A stretch of DNA of 64,000 bases, taken from JBKHAJ01 sp964641125 (lineage in GTDB: Bacteria > Spirochaetota > Spirochaetia > SPDA01 > CAZSGZ01). Positions within the stretch are counted from its first letter, which is position 1. Every line of letters begins with the position of its first letter. This document shows, piece after piece, positions 32,511-41,937 of the stretch. The notes below the pieces were generated by a model that was given only the letters and a program-made list of their open reading frames with translations, ran no database searches and was not told the DNA's origin. The stretch is from positions 1 through 64,000 of the forward strand of contig CAZXMO010000006.1 in assembly GCA_964641125.1 (NCBI GenBank). Direction: 5' to 3'. The position numbers and the translations under genes were made by a program.

Positions 32511-33884
32511 ATGGCGAAGACGAAGACCCGGTATCAATGCACCTCCTGCGGAACGGTACAGCCGAAGTGGCTCGGCCGCTGCCCCGATTGCGGGAGCTGG
32601 AACACCTTCGAAGAAGTGATCGGCGGGGCGGGAGGTCCGGCGGGCGCCGCATCCGGTTCAAAGGGGTCCCGGACCAAGAAGGCGGGTGCCGTCAGCCTCG
32701 ATTCGATCCGTGACGACGAAGGGGCACGGATCTCCACCGGAATAGGAGAGCTCGATACGGTCTTGGGCGGGGGGCTCATGAGGGGCGGATCGGTCCTCAT
32801 CGGGGGAGAGCCGGGAATCGGGAAATCCACCCTCCTCCTCCAGGCGGCGGCGAAACTCCCCGAAGACGCCTCGGTCCTTTATGTCTCCGGCGAGGAATCG
32901 CCGAAGCAGATCAAGCTCAGGGCCCGGCGCCTCGGTATCGAGAGGAAGAATCTTCAGATCCTCCACACCGGGAATCTTTCGGACATCCTCTCGGTCCTCG
33001 CCTCGAAGTCCCCGGATGTCCTCCTCGTGGACAGCATCCAGACCCTCGTCTCGGAGGATTTGGGCGCGGTCCCGGGAACGGTCAACCAGATCAAATACTG
33101 CAGCCTGGAATGCATATCCTGGGCGCGGGAACGGGAGGGAACGGTCCTCTTCGTGGCCCACGTGACGAAGGAGGGGTCAATCGCCGGACCTAAGGTGGTG
33201 GAGCACATGGTGGATACGGTCCTCTACTTCGAGCACGGAGTCGCCGATCTCCGGCTGGTCAAGCCGTCGAAGAACCGCTTCGGCACCGTCGATGAGATCG
33301 GAATCTTTAGCATGACTCCCGCGGGGCTCAAGGAGGTGGCCGAGCCCTCGTCATACTTCCTTACCGCGGGATCGGGAAGCCTTCCCGCGGGGGTGGCGGT
33401 CGCTCCGGTTTACGAGGGATCGAGGGTACTGATGGTGGAAATTCAGGCCCTAGTCGTTCCGGCTAAGGGTAATTTTTCTCGGGTCTTTTCGGAACGGATA
33501 GAGTCGGGACGGGTCTCGAGGATCGCCGCGGTGTTGGAAAAGCACTTGAGCATCCGCTTTTCCGATCAGGACATCTACATCAATGTAGCCGGAGGAATAC
33601 GGCTGACCGAAACGGGGATCGATCTGCCCCTCGCGATGGCCCTCTATTCGGCCCGGATCGACTCCCCGGTTCCCCGGGCGGCGGCCTTCGCCGGGGAGAT
33701 AAGCCTAGCGGGGGAGATTCGTCCGGCCTCACATCTCGAGCGGCGGATCAAGACCTCCCGGGAGCTCGGTTTCGAACGGTTCTATACCCGCGGCACGAAG
33801 GAAGCCTCCTCCGTCGTCGCGGTAACCGATATCGCCGAAGCGGCCCGGAAGGTGTTTACTCAGAGCAGGAGCGAGGAGAGATAG
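32511..33884 (+). CDS. radA: DNA repair protein RadA
   Basis: A 457-residue RecA-like ATPase that drives branch migration in recombination. A C4 zinc finger opens the protein (CTSCGTVQPKWLGRCPDC), then Walker A VLIGGEPGIGKSTLLLQ, the RadA-specific KNRFG motif in KPSKNRFGTVDEIG, and a C-terminal Lon-protease-like domain (GGIRLTETGIDLPLAMAL; GEISLAGEIRPASHLERRI). All hallmark segments are present, length is normal. ATG 32511 (MAKTKTRYQC) matches the family N-terminus; a TTG two codons earlier is less likely. No ribosome site is seen. The 3' end overlaps the convergent TraB-type gene by 25 bp. Confidence 0.96.
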   Translation: MAKTKTRYQCTSCGTVQPKWLGRCPDCGSWNTFEEVIGGAGGPAGAASGSKGSRTKKAGAVSLDSIRDDEGARISTGIGELDTVLGGGLMRGGSVLIGGEPGIGKSTLLLQAAAKLPEDASVLYVSGEESPKQIKLRARRLGIERKNLQILHTGNLSDILSVLASKSPDVLLVDSIQTLVSEDLGAVPGTVNQIKYCSLECISWAREREGTVLFVAHVTKEGSIAGPKVVEHMVDTVLYFEHGVADLRLVKPSKNRFGTVDEIGIFSMTPAGLKEVAEPSSYFLTAGSGSLPAGVAVAPVYEGSRVLMVEIQALVVPAKGNFSRVFSERIESGRVSRIAAVLEKHLSIRFSDQDIYINVAGGIRLTETGIDLPLAMALYSARIDSPVPRAAAFAGEISLAGEIRPASHLERRIKTSRELGFERFYTRGTKEASSVVAVTDIAEAARKVFTQSRSEER

Positions 33885-35050
33885 GGTATTCCCACGAAGG
33901 TACCCACCGCGCTCCCGACGGTGGAAAAGAAAAAAACCAAAAGAATGTGGGTCAGCCGGTTTCGGTAGAACCCCTTGAGGCTGGTTATATCGTCATGGAG
34001 GCTCTCGAAGTCTTCCACCCGGGGCTTCCTGAGATAGGCCTCGATGAGACCGGTTACGATCCCTACCCCTATAGTAGGATTCATCGATGTGATCGGAGCC
34101 GCCACGAAACTAAGAACAATTGTAATCGGATGGGCCAAGGCGATCAGGGCGCCGAGGGCCGAGAGGGTCCCGTTCACCAGGATCCACATCCACAGCATCG
34201 AGAGCGCCTCCTGCCAACCCGACCGGAAAAAACCCAAGGCAAGGAGTCCCACCACGACGGCGGGAATAACCCACGGAATGATCTTTCCCGCCTTGCCGGG
34301 AGGAGGGGCGGAGTTGATCGACTCAACGTCGGGCTCGGCGTCCCCCGATTCGTACCGCTCGAGCCAGCGGACGATCCCCGGAACGTGACCCGCGCCGACG
34401 ACCGCTACGACCTTCTCTTCATCCGTCCGGGATATCTTCGCCGCCAGAAACTGGTCCCGCTCGTCGATCAAGACCTCTTTGACCCGCGGGAGGAGATCGG
34501 CGAGCTCCTCCATCATGTCCTCGAGGGCGCTCTTACTCTTGAGTTTCTCCAGCTCCTCTTCGGTCAGCTTCTCTCTCGCGAAGACCGAGCTGAAGAGCGA
34601 GGCCAAGAGCTTCATCTTGTTCCAAAACCCGGAGCGGGACCAGGCGCGGCGCAGGGTTATCTGAATCTCCCGGTCGGCGAAGCTGAAGGGGATATCGAGT
34701 TCCCGGGCGACCTCCACCGCGCGGCGCATCTCCTCGCCCTGTTTTGCCCCGAGATCGGTACCGATCCGCCGCTGGAAAGAGCTCAATACGAGGTTGGCCA
34801 TCAAGAGAAATCCCTTTCGCTGCCGGATGACCTCGGAAATATTGAGGCTCTGCCAGTTCTGTCCCTCCATCATCGACTTGAACCGGGCCTCGTCGATCTC
34901 GATACAGACCCTCCCCGGCATTTCCCCGCGGATGACCTCTTCTACCTCTTCGACGCTCCGCTTAGAGATATGCGCGGTCCCGATAAGAATGATCTCCCGG
35001 CCCTTGTGCGTCAGCCGGGTAACGGTATCGGTGTTTTCCTGCTCAGTCAT
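33860..35050 (-). CDS. TraB/PrgY family membrane protein
   Basis: A 396-residue protein with an N-terminal TraB domain and C-terminal membrane region. Signatures: IILIGTAHISKRSVEEVEEV (the GTAH motif), VCIEIDEARFKSMM (E-D pair), IPFSFADREIQITLRRAW (DR-x2-TLRR) and VVAVVGAGHVPGI (GxGHxxG). These conserved H/E/H residues resemble Tiki-type metalloprotease active sites. Four to five helices follow (IIPWVIPAVVVGLLALGFF, WMWILVNGTLSALGALIAL, LTHILLVFFFSTVGSAVGTF). PrgY acts in pheromone shutdown in Enterococcus; a general role here is unknown. The start ATG overlaps the TPR gene's end by 8 bp (AAAGGATGG upstream), so the two are coupled. Confidence 0.88.
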   Translation of the reverse strand: MTEQENTDTVTRLTHKGREIILIGTAHISKRSVEEVEEVIRGEMPGRVCIEIDEARFKSMMEGQNWQSLNISEVIRQRKGFLLMANLVLSSFQRRIGTDLGAKQGEEMRRAVEVARELDIPFSFADREIQITLRRAWSRSGFWNKMKLLASLFSSVFAREKLTEEELEKLKSKSALEDMMEELADLLPRVKEVLIDERDQFLAAKISRTDEEKVVAVVGAGHVPGIVRWLERYESGDAEPDVESINSAPPPGKAGKIIPWVIPAVVVGLLALGFFRSGWQEALSMLWMWILVNGTLSALGALIALAHPITIVLSFVAAPITSMNPTIGVGIVTGLIEAYLRKPRVEDFESLHDDITSLKGFYRNRLTHILLVFFFSTVGSAVGTFVGIPYLSSLLL

Positions 35051-36446
35051 CAAAATCCATCCTTTCGAGCTCCCCCGCGGCAAGACCCGCTTCCGCCGCC
35101 TCTTCAGGCAGGCGGTCTTTTGCTTCCAAGAGATAGAGCTCGGCCGGGTGATCCCGGCCCTCGATAATGTAGTGCTGCCCCACGTAGAAGAGGGCCCGGT
35201 ATTTGAGCTCCTCGTCCTCGAGCTGCTCGATCCGGTAGATAATGGAGTTCTCGTATCCCGGCTCGATAAAAAGCCGGTAGAGATGATAGAAGATGGAGTC
35301 CCGGGAGACCCTTTTCATCGATTCGGTAAGGTAATCCACCGCTTTGTCGGCGTCACCTCCGCGAATCATGGCGACTCCCGCAAGGAGAGGAAGAGCGTAA
35401 TCCTCTTTCATGAAGGGAGCGGCTGTTTTGAAGGCCCCGGCCGCCTTCGCCCACTCGTGTTTTCCAAAGTAGAGGGCCCCTAAAGCGGAATGGGCGAAGT
35501 AATAATCAGGTTTGAGCTCCACGGTCCGCTCGTAATCGGAGACGGCCTTGTCCACCATCCCCCTCTGTTCATAGATCGCCCCCCGATAGGCGAAGGGGAA
35601 GAAAATCGAATTGTTAAGCTCTATCGCCCGGGAAAAGTCTTCGAGGGCTTTGTCCGTTTCCCCCTGTCTGAGGAGCATCCGTCCCCGGTCGAGGTAATTC
35701 CAGAAGTAATGGGGGTCGAGTTCGATAGCACGGGCCAGATCGCTCAAGGCCCCCTCGAAATCCTTTTCGGCCATACGGGCGCGGCCCCTCTGCGAAAACG
35801 CCGAAGCGTAATCCGGCGAGCCGGCAATGACCCGGTCATACTCCTCGAGCGCCTCCCCGTACCTTCCCCTCTCGAAGAGGACATCACCTAAACCCATCCG
35901 GGCTTCTACATGGTCCTCATCCGCTTCGAGGGCGGCTAAAAAGGATTCCTCCGCCTCCTTCCGCTTGTTTTCGGCCAAATAGAGATTTCCTAAGGACGCA
36001 TGTGCATCGGCGTCGTCCGGATACTCGTCGATAATCCTCTTCAGGACCTCCCGCTGCGCCTCTGAATCGCCTCGGGCCCCTTCGACAAGAGCGATATTAT
36101 AGAGGATTTCCCGATTACCGGGTTCGAGGCGATCCGCCTTTTTGAGCGCCTCCCCGGCGTCTTCGATGCGTCCGGCATTGAATAAGAGCATTCCGTAGAC
36201 GAGAAGATCCTCGGCGGTTCCCGGATTCTCGGAGAAGTACTTCTCGTAGAGTTCCAGGGCCTTCCCGGTGGCTCCGGCCTGGATGAGCTTTTCGATCTCC
36301 TCGAGCCTCTTTATATCTCCGGCGGCTTCCGTCTCAGGTTCCGGCTTCATTTCGGTGGTCCGAGGCGCGGTGGAGCAGAAAGAGAGAACAAGGATGAAAG
36401 CCGCGGGCATCAGCAATGAGGCTGTCCTCTTTATGGATTTTATCAT
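35043..36446 (-). CDS. TPR-repeat lipoprotein
   Basis: A 467-residue exported protein: basic start, hydrophobic stretch and a lipobox-like LSFC (Cys 24), then about ten tetratricopeptide repeats from residue 45 to 420. Clear examples are AEDLLVYGMLLFNAGRIEDA, ADAHASLGNLYLAENKRKEA, VEARMGLGDVLFERGRYGEA and YYFAHSALGALYFGKHEWAK, each with the W/G/Y-x-G-x-A-A-P spacing. A scaffold for envelope assembly is likely. Start at ATG 36446, where the signal peptide opens; GAGG lies upstream and a good promoter at 36493-36521. Co-transcribed with the TraB-type gene through an 8-bp overlap. Confidence 0.88.
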   Translation of the reverse strand: MIKSIKRTASLLMPAAFILVLSFCSTAPRTTEMKPEPETEAAGDIKRLEEIEKLIQAGATGKALELYEKYFSENPGTAEDLLVYGMLLFNAGRIEDAGEALKKADRLEPGNREILYNIALVEGARGDSEAQREVLKRIIDEYPDDADAHASLGNLYLAENKRKEAEESFLAALEADEDHVEARMGLGDVLFERGRYGEALEEYDRVIAGSPDYASAFSQRGRARMAEKDFEGALSDLARAIELDPHYFWNYLDRGRMLLRQGETDKALEDFSRAIELNNSIFFPFAYRGAIYEQRGMVDKAVSDYERTVELKPDYYFAHSALGALYFGKHEWAKAAGAFKTAAPFMKEDYALPLLAGVAMIRGGDADKAVDYLTESMKRVSRDSIFYHLYRLFIEPGYENSIIYRIEQLEDEELKYRALFYVGQHYIIEGRDHPAELYLLEAKDRLPEEAAEAGLAAGELERMDFDD

Positions 36447-36492
36447 GAATAATATGCCTCTATATAACTTTTGTGTGGATGAAAGAGAGCCC

Positions 36493-36552
36493 AGTATACT
36501 TGGGATACGCATTTTACACAAGGTTGCAATTAACCCCGCCTATTGGTAGAAT
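36493..36552. promoter_or_regulatory. divergent, interleaved promoters for the TPR lipoprotein and the unknown gene at 36564
   Basis: Minus strand: TTGTGT (36521-36516), 17 bp, TATACT (36498-36493). Plus strand: TTGCAA (36524-36529), 17 bp, TAGAAT (36547-36552), giving a 5-nt leader before ATG 36564. The two -35 boxes lie back to back 2 bp apart. Confidence 0.6.
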
Positions 36553-36563
36553 CTGCTTCACCA

Positions 36564-38300
36564 ATGAATACGGCGATAAGCAAAAAATACATTATAATAC
36601 CCATTATCTATGCTGCGGTCCTGACCGTGCTCTTTGTCCTCCAGTTTTCGGGCAAAAGCACCGTAACCGAGACCCTAGGCGACTTAAAGATAACCGCTTA
36701 CACCCACTCGGGTGGAAACGGAGGGAATCGGGCGGTCGAGAGGATCACCCTCGAGCATCCCGCGGTTTCCTTCGATTTTTCCCGGAATTCTACCCTCCTC
36801 GTCCGCACCGAGCTCGGCAGGACGGTGACGGCGGGAATACGGGATTTCAGTTTGGACGATACCGGTGCGGAGCTTCGCTTCGACGAAGGAATTGTATTAG
36901 ACATCAGTGTCTCCTCCGACGGATTAACAGTGTCTCCTCGATTAGAGAATCCCGCCGGAATCGAGACCCTGGAAGTCCCGTATCGATTTCCCGAAGCCGC
37001 CGGGATAGTCACCGCAGCAGGGCTTCCCGCGGCACGAATCTCCGTTCCCGGAGGTGAGTATTTCGCCGCCCTTCCCCGAAAGGGGAGCCTCGATACGGAA
37101 GGACCGACTTTCGTTCTTCCGGCACCCGACACCGGCCCGGGGAGTATCCGGATATATCCTCTGGACGAGCCGGACGGAGGACTCTACGCCGCATGGTTCG
37201 CCCGAAAGAAACCGCTTATTACGGAGAACGGGTACCGTCAAAAAATCGAGGATTACAAGGACATGGGTTATCTCGGATGGACCGAGGGGAGGCTTCGAGG
37301 AAACGACGGGTGGCTCTACCCTTCCGGACAGGTGGGCTTTCTCGAGGAAACCCTCTTAGCCGCGGTGTCTGAGGCGGTACGGCGCCTCGATTTCGAGGCA
37401 TACACATCTCTTATCGACGCCGCTCGTGTAAATGAGGGAGTATTGAGCTTCCGGTCTTCCGTATACCTCGGAGGGCTCCGCGACGCGAACAGCGTCATGG
37501 CCGAAGAGGGATGGGGGCCGGAAGCCTTCCGGGCCACCTTGGACGCCTTACCCGAGGATATCCCCTTCGACAGCCTGAGCGCCGCGGAGGGTGTCGATCT
37601 CTTGAGTGTGTACGCCGAAGTGATCCGGCGCTACGGCGAGGCACCGGCGGACCTCGAGACCCTTCGTGAAATCGTGGAAAGGGTCATCTTCCCCGCTATC
37701 GCGGTAACCACCGAGGGACTCTTTTTGGAAACCGAGCCGGGGTTTTCCGAAACTTCCGTAACTCTTGCCGCCGGGCGGGTTCTCGTAACCATCGGAACCC
37801 GGGAAGGGGACGAGACCCTGGTCGCCGTGGGCCGGGATCTTATAGCGACACAGATTTCGGCATCGGATGAATTCGGTTTCGTTCCGAGCGGATATTCCCT
37901 CGAGGCGGAGGCGGCAGAACCCGGAACTATGCCGCTTATGACCGCGGAAGCGGTATTCGAGGCCGCTTTCCCCGAGCTCGTCTATCCTCGGTGGATTCCC
38001 CTCGGTGGAGACTTGAACTCCCGGGAGTTCCTTTTTACCGGGGTACCCGTGGATATCGAAACAAATGAGGGGACGGCACGCATGGTCTTCAGCTTTTTTC
38101 CCGGACAGAGCCATTTCCTTATCGTCCGGGGTATCGAAGAGTTGGAAGGAGTCGAGCTTCGCGACATCACCTGGCGGAGTGACCCCCAGTTCGAGATCTA
38201 CAGCCTCGGGTACTTTTATGACCGGCCCGGCGGGTCCCTTTTGATCAATCTCGGCCACCGGGCCGAACAAACCGAAGAGCCGGTTAGAATCAGATACTAA
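36564..38300 (+). CDS. large membrane-anchored protein of unknown family
   Basis: A 578-residue protein with one N-terminal membrane helix (YIIIPIIYAAVLTVLFVLQF, residues 9-28) and the rest outside the membrane. Residues 40-200 are strand-rich (ETLGDLKITAYTHSGGNGGN; LLVRTELGRTVTAGIRDFSL; VPGGEYFAALPRKGSLD) and look like a beta-sandwich or propeller fragment. Residues 260-470 are helix-rich (ETLLAAVSEAVRRLDFEAYT; EVIRRYGEAPADLETLREIV). The last 100 residues return to strands. No cysteine pairs, lipobox or catalytic motif are seen. I do not recognise the family. It lies divergent to a TPR lipoprotein and its stop overlaps the xylB stop. Confidence 0.75.
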   Translation: MNTAISKKYIIIPIIYAAVLTVLFVLQFSGKSTVTETLGDLKITAYTHSGGNGGNRAVERITLEHPAVSFDFSRNSTLLVRTELGRTVTAGIRDFSLDDTGAELRFDEGIVLDISVSSDGLTVSPRLENPAGIETLEVPYRFPEAAGIVTAAGLPAARISVPGGEYFAALPRKGSLDTEGPTFVLPAPDTGPGSIRIYPLDEPDGGLYAAWFARKKPLITENGYRQKIEDYKDMGYLGWTEGRLRGNDGWLYPSGQVGFLEETLLAAVSEAVRRLDFEAYTSLIDAARVNEGVLSFRSSVYLGGLRDANSVMAEEGWGPEAFRATLDALPEDIPFDSLSAAEGVDLLSVYAEVIRRYGEAPADLETLREIVERVIFPAIAVTTEGLFLETEPGFSETSVTLAAGRVLVTIGTREGDETLVAVGRDLIATQISASDEFGFVPSGYSLEAEAAEPGTMPLMTAEAVFEAAFPELVYPRWIPLGGDLNSREFLFTGVPVDIETNEGTARMVFSFFPGQSHFLIVRGIEELEGVELRDITWRSDPQFEIYSLGYFYDRPGGSLLINLGHRAEQTEEPVRIRY

Positions 38301-39799
38301 ACCCGGTTTTCCAGCTCCCGGACCCAGAGCCCGTAGAGCTCGGTGTACCGGTCCTTACTCCCTTTATCAGGTTCCACCACCGCTTTCAAGTCGAGGCCCC
38401 GGAAGGCTGTTTCGTAATCTTCGAAGATACCGGCACCGATACCCGCGCCTCGGGCCGCCCCCTGGGCACCGTCGGTGGAATAGAGCTCTACGCTCGCGCC
38501 GGTCACGGTGGCGAAGACTTCCCGGAAGAGGGGGCTCAAGAACATGTTGGCGTACCCGGCCTTGACGGTGCGGATGTCCATCCCCATCTCCCGCATGATC
38601 CCGATTCCGTAATTCAGAGCATAGACGATTCCCTCCTGCCCCGCTCGGAAGAGGTGAGAGGGACCGTGAAGATTAAAGTTGATATTGGTGAGACTCGCTC
38701 CCAAGTCTTGGTTCTTCAGAGTACGCTCGGCGCCGTTTCCATAGGGAAAGACCATGAGCCCCTCAGCCCCCGGAGCGCACCCGGCGGCTATATCGTTCAT
38801 CTTCTCGTAACTCACCTGAGAGCCCTCGGGGCCGCATATCGTCTCACGGAGCCACCGGTTGAGTATTCCGGTCCCGTTCAGACACATCAGCACACCGTAG
38901 CGGGGATCGTCTTCGGAGTGATTCACATGGACGAAGGGATTGACCCGGGACTGGGGATCGTAGGCGGGGGTGTCGACGATCCCGTAGACCACCCCGGAGG
39001 TACCCGCGGTGGTGGCGAGCTCTCCCGGCTCGAGAACGTTCAGGCTCAATGCATTGTTCGGCTGGTCCCCGGCCCGGTATGAGACGGGAGTCCCGGCTGG
39101 GACTTTGAGCTCCTCCGCGGCATCAGAGGTCACGACACCCTGATCCGAGAAGTTGGGAACGATATCCGGCACCAAATCGGGGGAAAATCCGTAGAAATCG
39201 AGGAGGTCGTCGGCAACGCCCCCTTTCTTCGAATCCCAGAGGATCCCTTCGGAGAGACCCGAAGGGGTGGTATTGAGCTCGCCGGTCATCCGGTAAGCGA
39301 TATAATCTCCGGGAAGGCAGAACGAATCCACCGCCTTATAGAGTTCGGGCTCGTTCTCCTTGACCCAGGCGAGCTTCGCCGCGGTAAAGTTTCCCGGTGA
39401 GTTGAGGTAATGGGACAGACAGAACTCTTCACCGAGCTCTTCGAAGGCCCTGCTGCCGTACTCCACCGCCCTGCTGTCGCACCAAATAATCGAGGGACGG
39501 AGAACTATACCCTGATCGTCCAAAACGACGAGGCCGTGCATCTGATAGGAGATCCCCACCGCCGCCGCTTTTTTCATCTCGCCGGGTCGCTCCCGGGCGA
39601 TCTTTTCGGCGGCGGCCTTGACGTGGGTCCACCACATCTCCGGATCCTGCTCGGCCCAGCCGGGTTTCTTGGCCTCCATCTTCATCTCCGCTTCCGGAGA
39701 AACGGCGGAGCTTATCTCTTTTCCCGATGCGGCGTCCACCAGAGAAGCCTTGACGGACGAACTTCCTACATCGATTCCTAATAAAAAGGTATCGCTCAT
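38297..39799 (-). CDS. xylB: xylulokinase
   Basis: A 500-residue FGGY-family sugar kinase that phosphorylates D-xylulose to xylulose 5-phosphate. The N-terminal ATPase motif is LLGIDVGSSSVKASLVD, the substrate loop MHGLVVLDDQG contains the XylB-typical QMHG, and the second domain shows TTAGTSGVVYG and SPLFREVFATVTG, with the C-terminal GAQGAARGAGIGAG. The catalytic Asp is in AGDQPNNAL. It starts 3 nt after the tkt stop, with GAGGAG upstream, so tkt and xylB form one operon and hand xylulose 5-phosphate to the pentose phosphate route. Confidence 0.93.
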   Translation of the reverse strand: MSDTFLLGIDVGSSSVKASLVDAASGKEISSAVSPEAEMKMEAKKPGWAEQDPEMWWTHVKAAAEKIARERPGEMKKAAAVGISYQMHGLVVLDDQGIVLRPSIIWCDSRAVEYGSRAFEELGEEFCLSHYLNSPGNFTAAKLAWVKENEPELYKAVDSFCLPGDYIAYRMTGELNTTPSGLSEGILWDSKKGGVADDLLDFYGFSPDLVPDIVPNFSDQGVVTSDAAEELKVPAGTPVSYRAGDQPNNALSLNVLEPGELATTAGTSGVVYGIVDTPAYDPQSRVNPFVHVNHSEDDPRYGVLMCLNGTGILNRWLRETICGPEGSQVSYEKMNDIAAGCAPGAEGLMVFPYGNGAERTLKNQDLGASLTNINFNLHGPSHLFRAGQEGIVYALNYGIGIMREMGMDIRTVKAGYANMFLSPLFREVFATVTGASVELYSTDGAQGAARGAGIGAGIFEDYETAFRGLDLKAVVEPDKGSKDRYTELYGLWVRELENRV

Positions 39800-39802
39800 A
39801 CT

Positions 39803-41779
39803 CTACTCCTCGAGAAGACGCGCGAGATTATCCGGGGTAAATCCGAAGTGCTTCGCAACCTCTTCGGCGGGACCGGATTCGCCGAAAGTTTCGATGGAGA
39901 GGATGTCCTTAGCCGATGAGGCGATCCCTTCCCAGCCGAAGCCGACTCCCGCCTCGGCAACCACGATCCTCGCCGATTCGGGAAGGAGGGACGTACGGAA
40001 ACCTTCATCCTGTTTCAAAAACTCCTCCCTGCAGAACATGGAAACGACCCGGATCTTTTTCCCGGACACCTTTTCCGCGGCCTTGAGCGCCAGATTCACC
40101 TCCGAGCCGGTGGCGACCACCACCACGTCCGGTTCCCCGTCGGTGTCCTTGACGATGTACGCTCCCTTCGCGGCGGTGTGCTTCCAGTCGGGATCGGCCT
40201 TCTCGAAGACTTCGAGTCCCTGCCGGGTCAATGCCAGGGCGGTAGGCCCGTCGTTCCGTTCCATCGCCATGAGCCACGCCAGTCCGGTTTCTTCCGCATC
40301 CGCGGGACGCAGAACGGTGAGGCCGGGAATGACCCTGAGCGCGGCCATGTGCTCGATCGGCTGGTGGGTGGGGCCGTCCTCGCCCACGTAGATCGAATCG
40401 TGGGTAAAGACGTAGGTCACCGGAAGCTTCATAAGTGAGGCGAGGCGGATCGCCGGACGCATGTAGTCGGCGAATACCAGGAAGGTTGCGCAGAAGGGCC
40501 GGAGTCCCCCGTGCAGGGCGATACCGTTGGTGACGCCCCCCATAGCGTGCTCCCGCACCCCGAAATGGAGGTTCCTTCCGGTCCGCTCGCGGGCGTTGAA
40601 GTCCCCCTTCCCGGACATGGCGGTCTTGTTCGACGGGGCCAGATCGGCGGACCCGCCGACCAGGTTACCCACACCGTCGGCAACGGCCTGGAGCACCTTG
40701 CCGCTCGCCGCCCGGGTGGCAATCTTATCACCCACTTTGAACTCGGGCAGCTCGATCAGATCGTGGTACGATTTCTTTCCCTCCAGGTATGATTCGAGCT
40801 CGGCTTTAAGCTCCGGATTGTCCTTACCCCAGGCTTCGTAGGCCGCCGTCCAGTCCCGGTAGGCGCTCTTCCAGCCGCTCATCTTCTCCCGGAAGTACTC
40901 CTTGGAGCCGTCCTGAATAAAAAAATCTTCGTTCTCGGGGATGCCGAGCTTCTTCCGGGTGTTCTTGATCTCCTCCTCCCCCAAGGGGGCCCCGTGGGTT
41001 TCGTGGAAGCCCTCCATGCTGAAAGCACCCTTCCCGATGATGGAGTTGATCATGATAAGACTCGGACGGGAACTCTCCGCCTTGGCCTTCTCCACGGCCT
41101 CTTTGAGTCCCTCCATGTCGTAGGCATCCACCGCCTGGGTGTGCCACTTATAGGCCTTGAAGCGTTCGATTACATCCTCCGAGAAGGCGAGATCGGTAGA
41201 ACCCTCGATGGTAATCTTGTTCGAATCGTAGAAAACGATAAGCTTATCCAGCTCCAGATGACCGGCCAGGGAAGCCGCCTCGGAGGTAACCCCCTCCATA
41301 AGGCAGCCGTCGCCGGAGAGGGTGTAGGTATAGTGATCGATTATTGTATGCTTTTCGGTGTTAAAGCGCGCGGCGAGCATCTCTTCCGCCATGGCCATTC
41401 CCACGGCATTGGAAAAACCCGCTCCCAAGGGACCGGTGGTGGTTTCGACCCCGTCTAAGTACCCGTACTCGGGATGCCCGGGGGTCTTCGAGCCGAACTG
41501 ACGGAAGTTTTTGAGATCGTCGAGTGTTACGTCGTAGCCGCTCAAGTGGAGCAGGGAGTAGAGAAACATCGATCCGTGCCCGGCGCTCAAGACGAACCGG
41601 TCCCGGTTCAGCCACCGGGGCTCATCGGGATAGTGTTTCAAGACCTCCGCGAAGAGCACCGCCCCCATCTCGGCGCATCCCATGGGAAGCCCGGGATGTC
41701 CGGAGTTCGCCTTCTCCACCCCGTCCATGGACAAGGCGCGTACCGATGTCGCTATTGCTTTTAATGCTTTGATATTCAT
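39803..41779 (-). CDS. tkt: transketolase
   Basis: A 658-residue thiamine-diphosphate enzyme of the pentose phosphate pathway. Signatures: ANSGHPGLPMGCAEMG (His of the substrate channel), GPLGAGFSNAVGMAMAEE, the ThDP/Mg2+ motif SGDGCLMEGVTSEAASLAG (GDG...), GGSADLAPSNKT, FGVREHAMGGVTNGIALH (catalytic Glu in REHAMG), and TYVFTHDSIYVGEDGPTHQP. Length and domain order (PP, Pyr, C-terminal) are standard. Ribosome site GGAGG precedes the ATG. Forms the first gene of tkt-xylB; divergent from the FAH-family gene. Confidence 0.97.
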   Translation of the reverse strand: MNIKALKAIATSVRALSMDGVEKANSGHPGLPMGCAEMGAVLFAEVLKHYPDEPRWLNRDRFVLSAGHGSMFLYSLLHLSGYDVTLDDLKNFRQFGSKTPGHPEYGYLDGVETTTGPLGAGFSNAVGMAMAEEMLAARFNTEKHTIIDHYTYTLSGDGCLMEGVTSEAASLAGHLELDKLIVFYDSNKITIEGSTDLAFSEDVIERFKAYKWHTQAVDAYDMEGLKEAVEKAKAESSRPSLIMINSIIGKGAFSMEGFHETHGAPLGEEEIKNTRKKLGIPENEDFFIQDGSKEYFREKMSGWKSAYRDWTAAYEAWGKDNPELKAELESYLEGKKSYHDLIELPEFKVGDKIATRAASGKVLQAVADGVGNLVGGSADLAPSNKTAMSGKGDFNARERTGRNLHFGVREHAMGGVTNGIALHGGLRPFCATFLVFADYMRPAIRLASLMKLPVTYVFTHDSIYVGEDGPTHQPIEHMAALRVIPGLTVLRPADAEETGLAWLMAMERNDGPTALALTRQGLEVFEKADPDWKHTAAKGAYIVKDTDGEPDVVVVATGSEVNLALKAAEKVSGKKIRVVSMFCREEFLKQDEGFRTSLLPESARIVVAEAGVGFGWEGIASSAKDILSIETFGESGPAEEVAKHFGFTPDNLARLLEE

Positions 41780-41859
41780 AGTAGATCCTCCAGGTATGAT
41801 TGAGGAATCTTATCCTATTTTTCGGTTAGTTTAAAGAGCTTTCATGCCGGTGGTTTCCC

Positions 41860-41922
41860 CGGCCGCCGTGCAGCGGCCGTTTCATAGCCTTTCTTGATGT
41901 TTCCCCCGTTGTATACTACATT
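41860..41922 (+). promoter_or_regulatory. GC-rich hairpin and promoter upstream of the FAH-family gene
   Basis: TTGATG (41894-41899), 17 bp and TACATT (41917-41922) form a weak promoter; an overlapping TATACT sits at 41912-41917. Just upstream is a strong inverted repeat (CGGCCGC 41860-41866, GCGGCCG 41873-41879) in the tkt/FAH divergent interval. It has no T tract on either strand, so it is more like an operator than a terminator. Its role is unknown. Confidence 0.4.
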
Positions 41923-41937
41923 ATTCTTGGAGAACGT

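Noticed and set aside
33947..35167. 406-codon plus-strand open frame opposite the TraB-type and TPR genes
   Set aside because: Spans two coupled minus-strand genes and shows no signal, motif or ribosome site.
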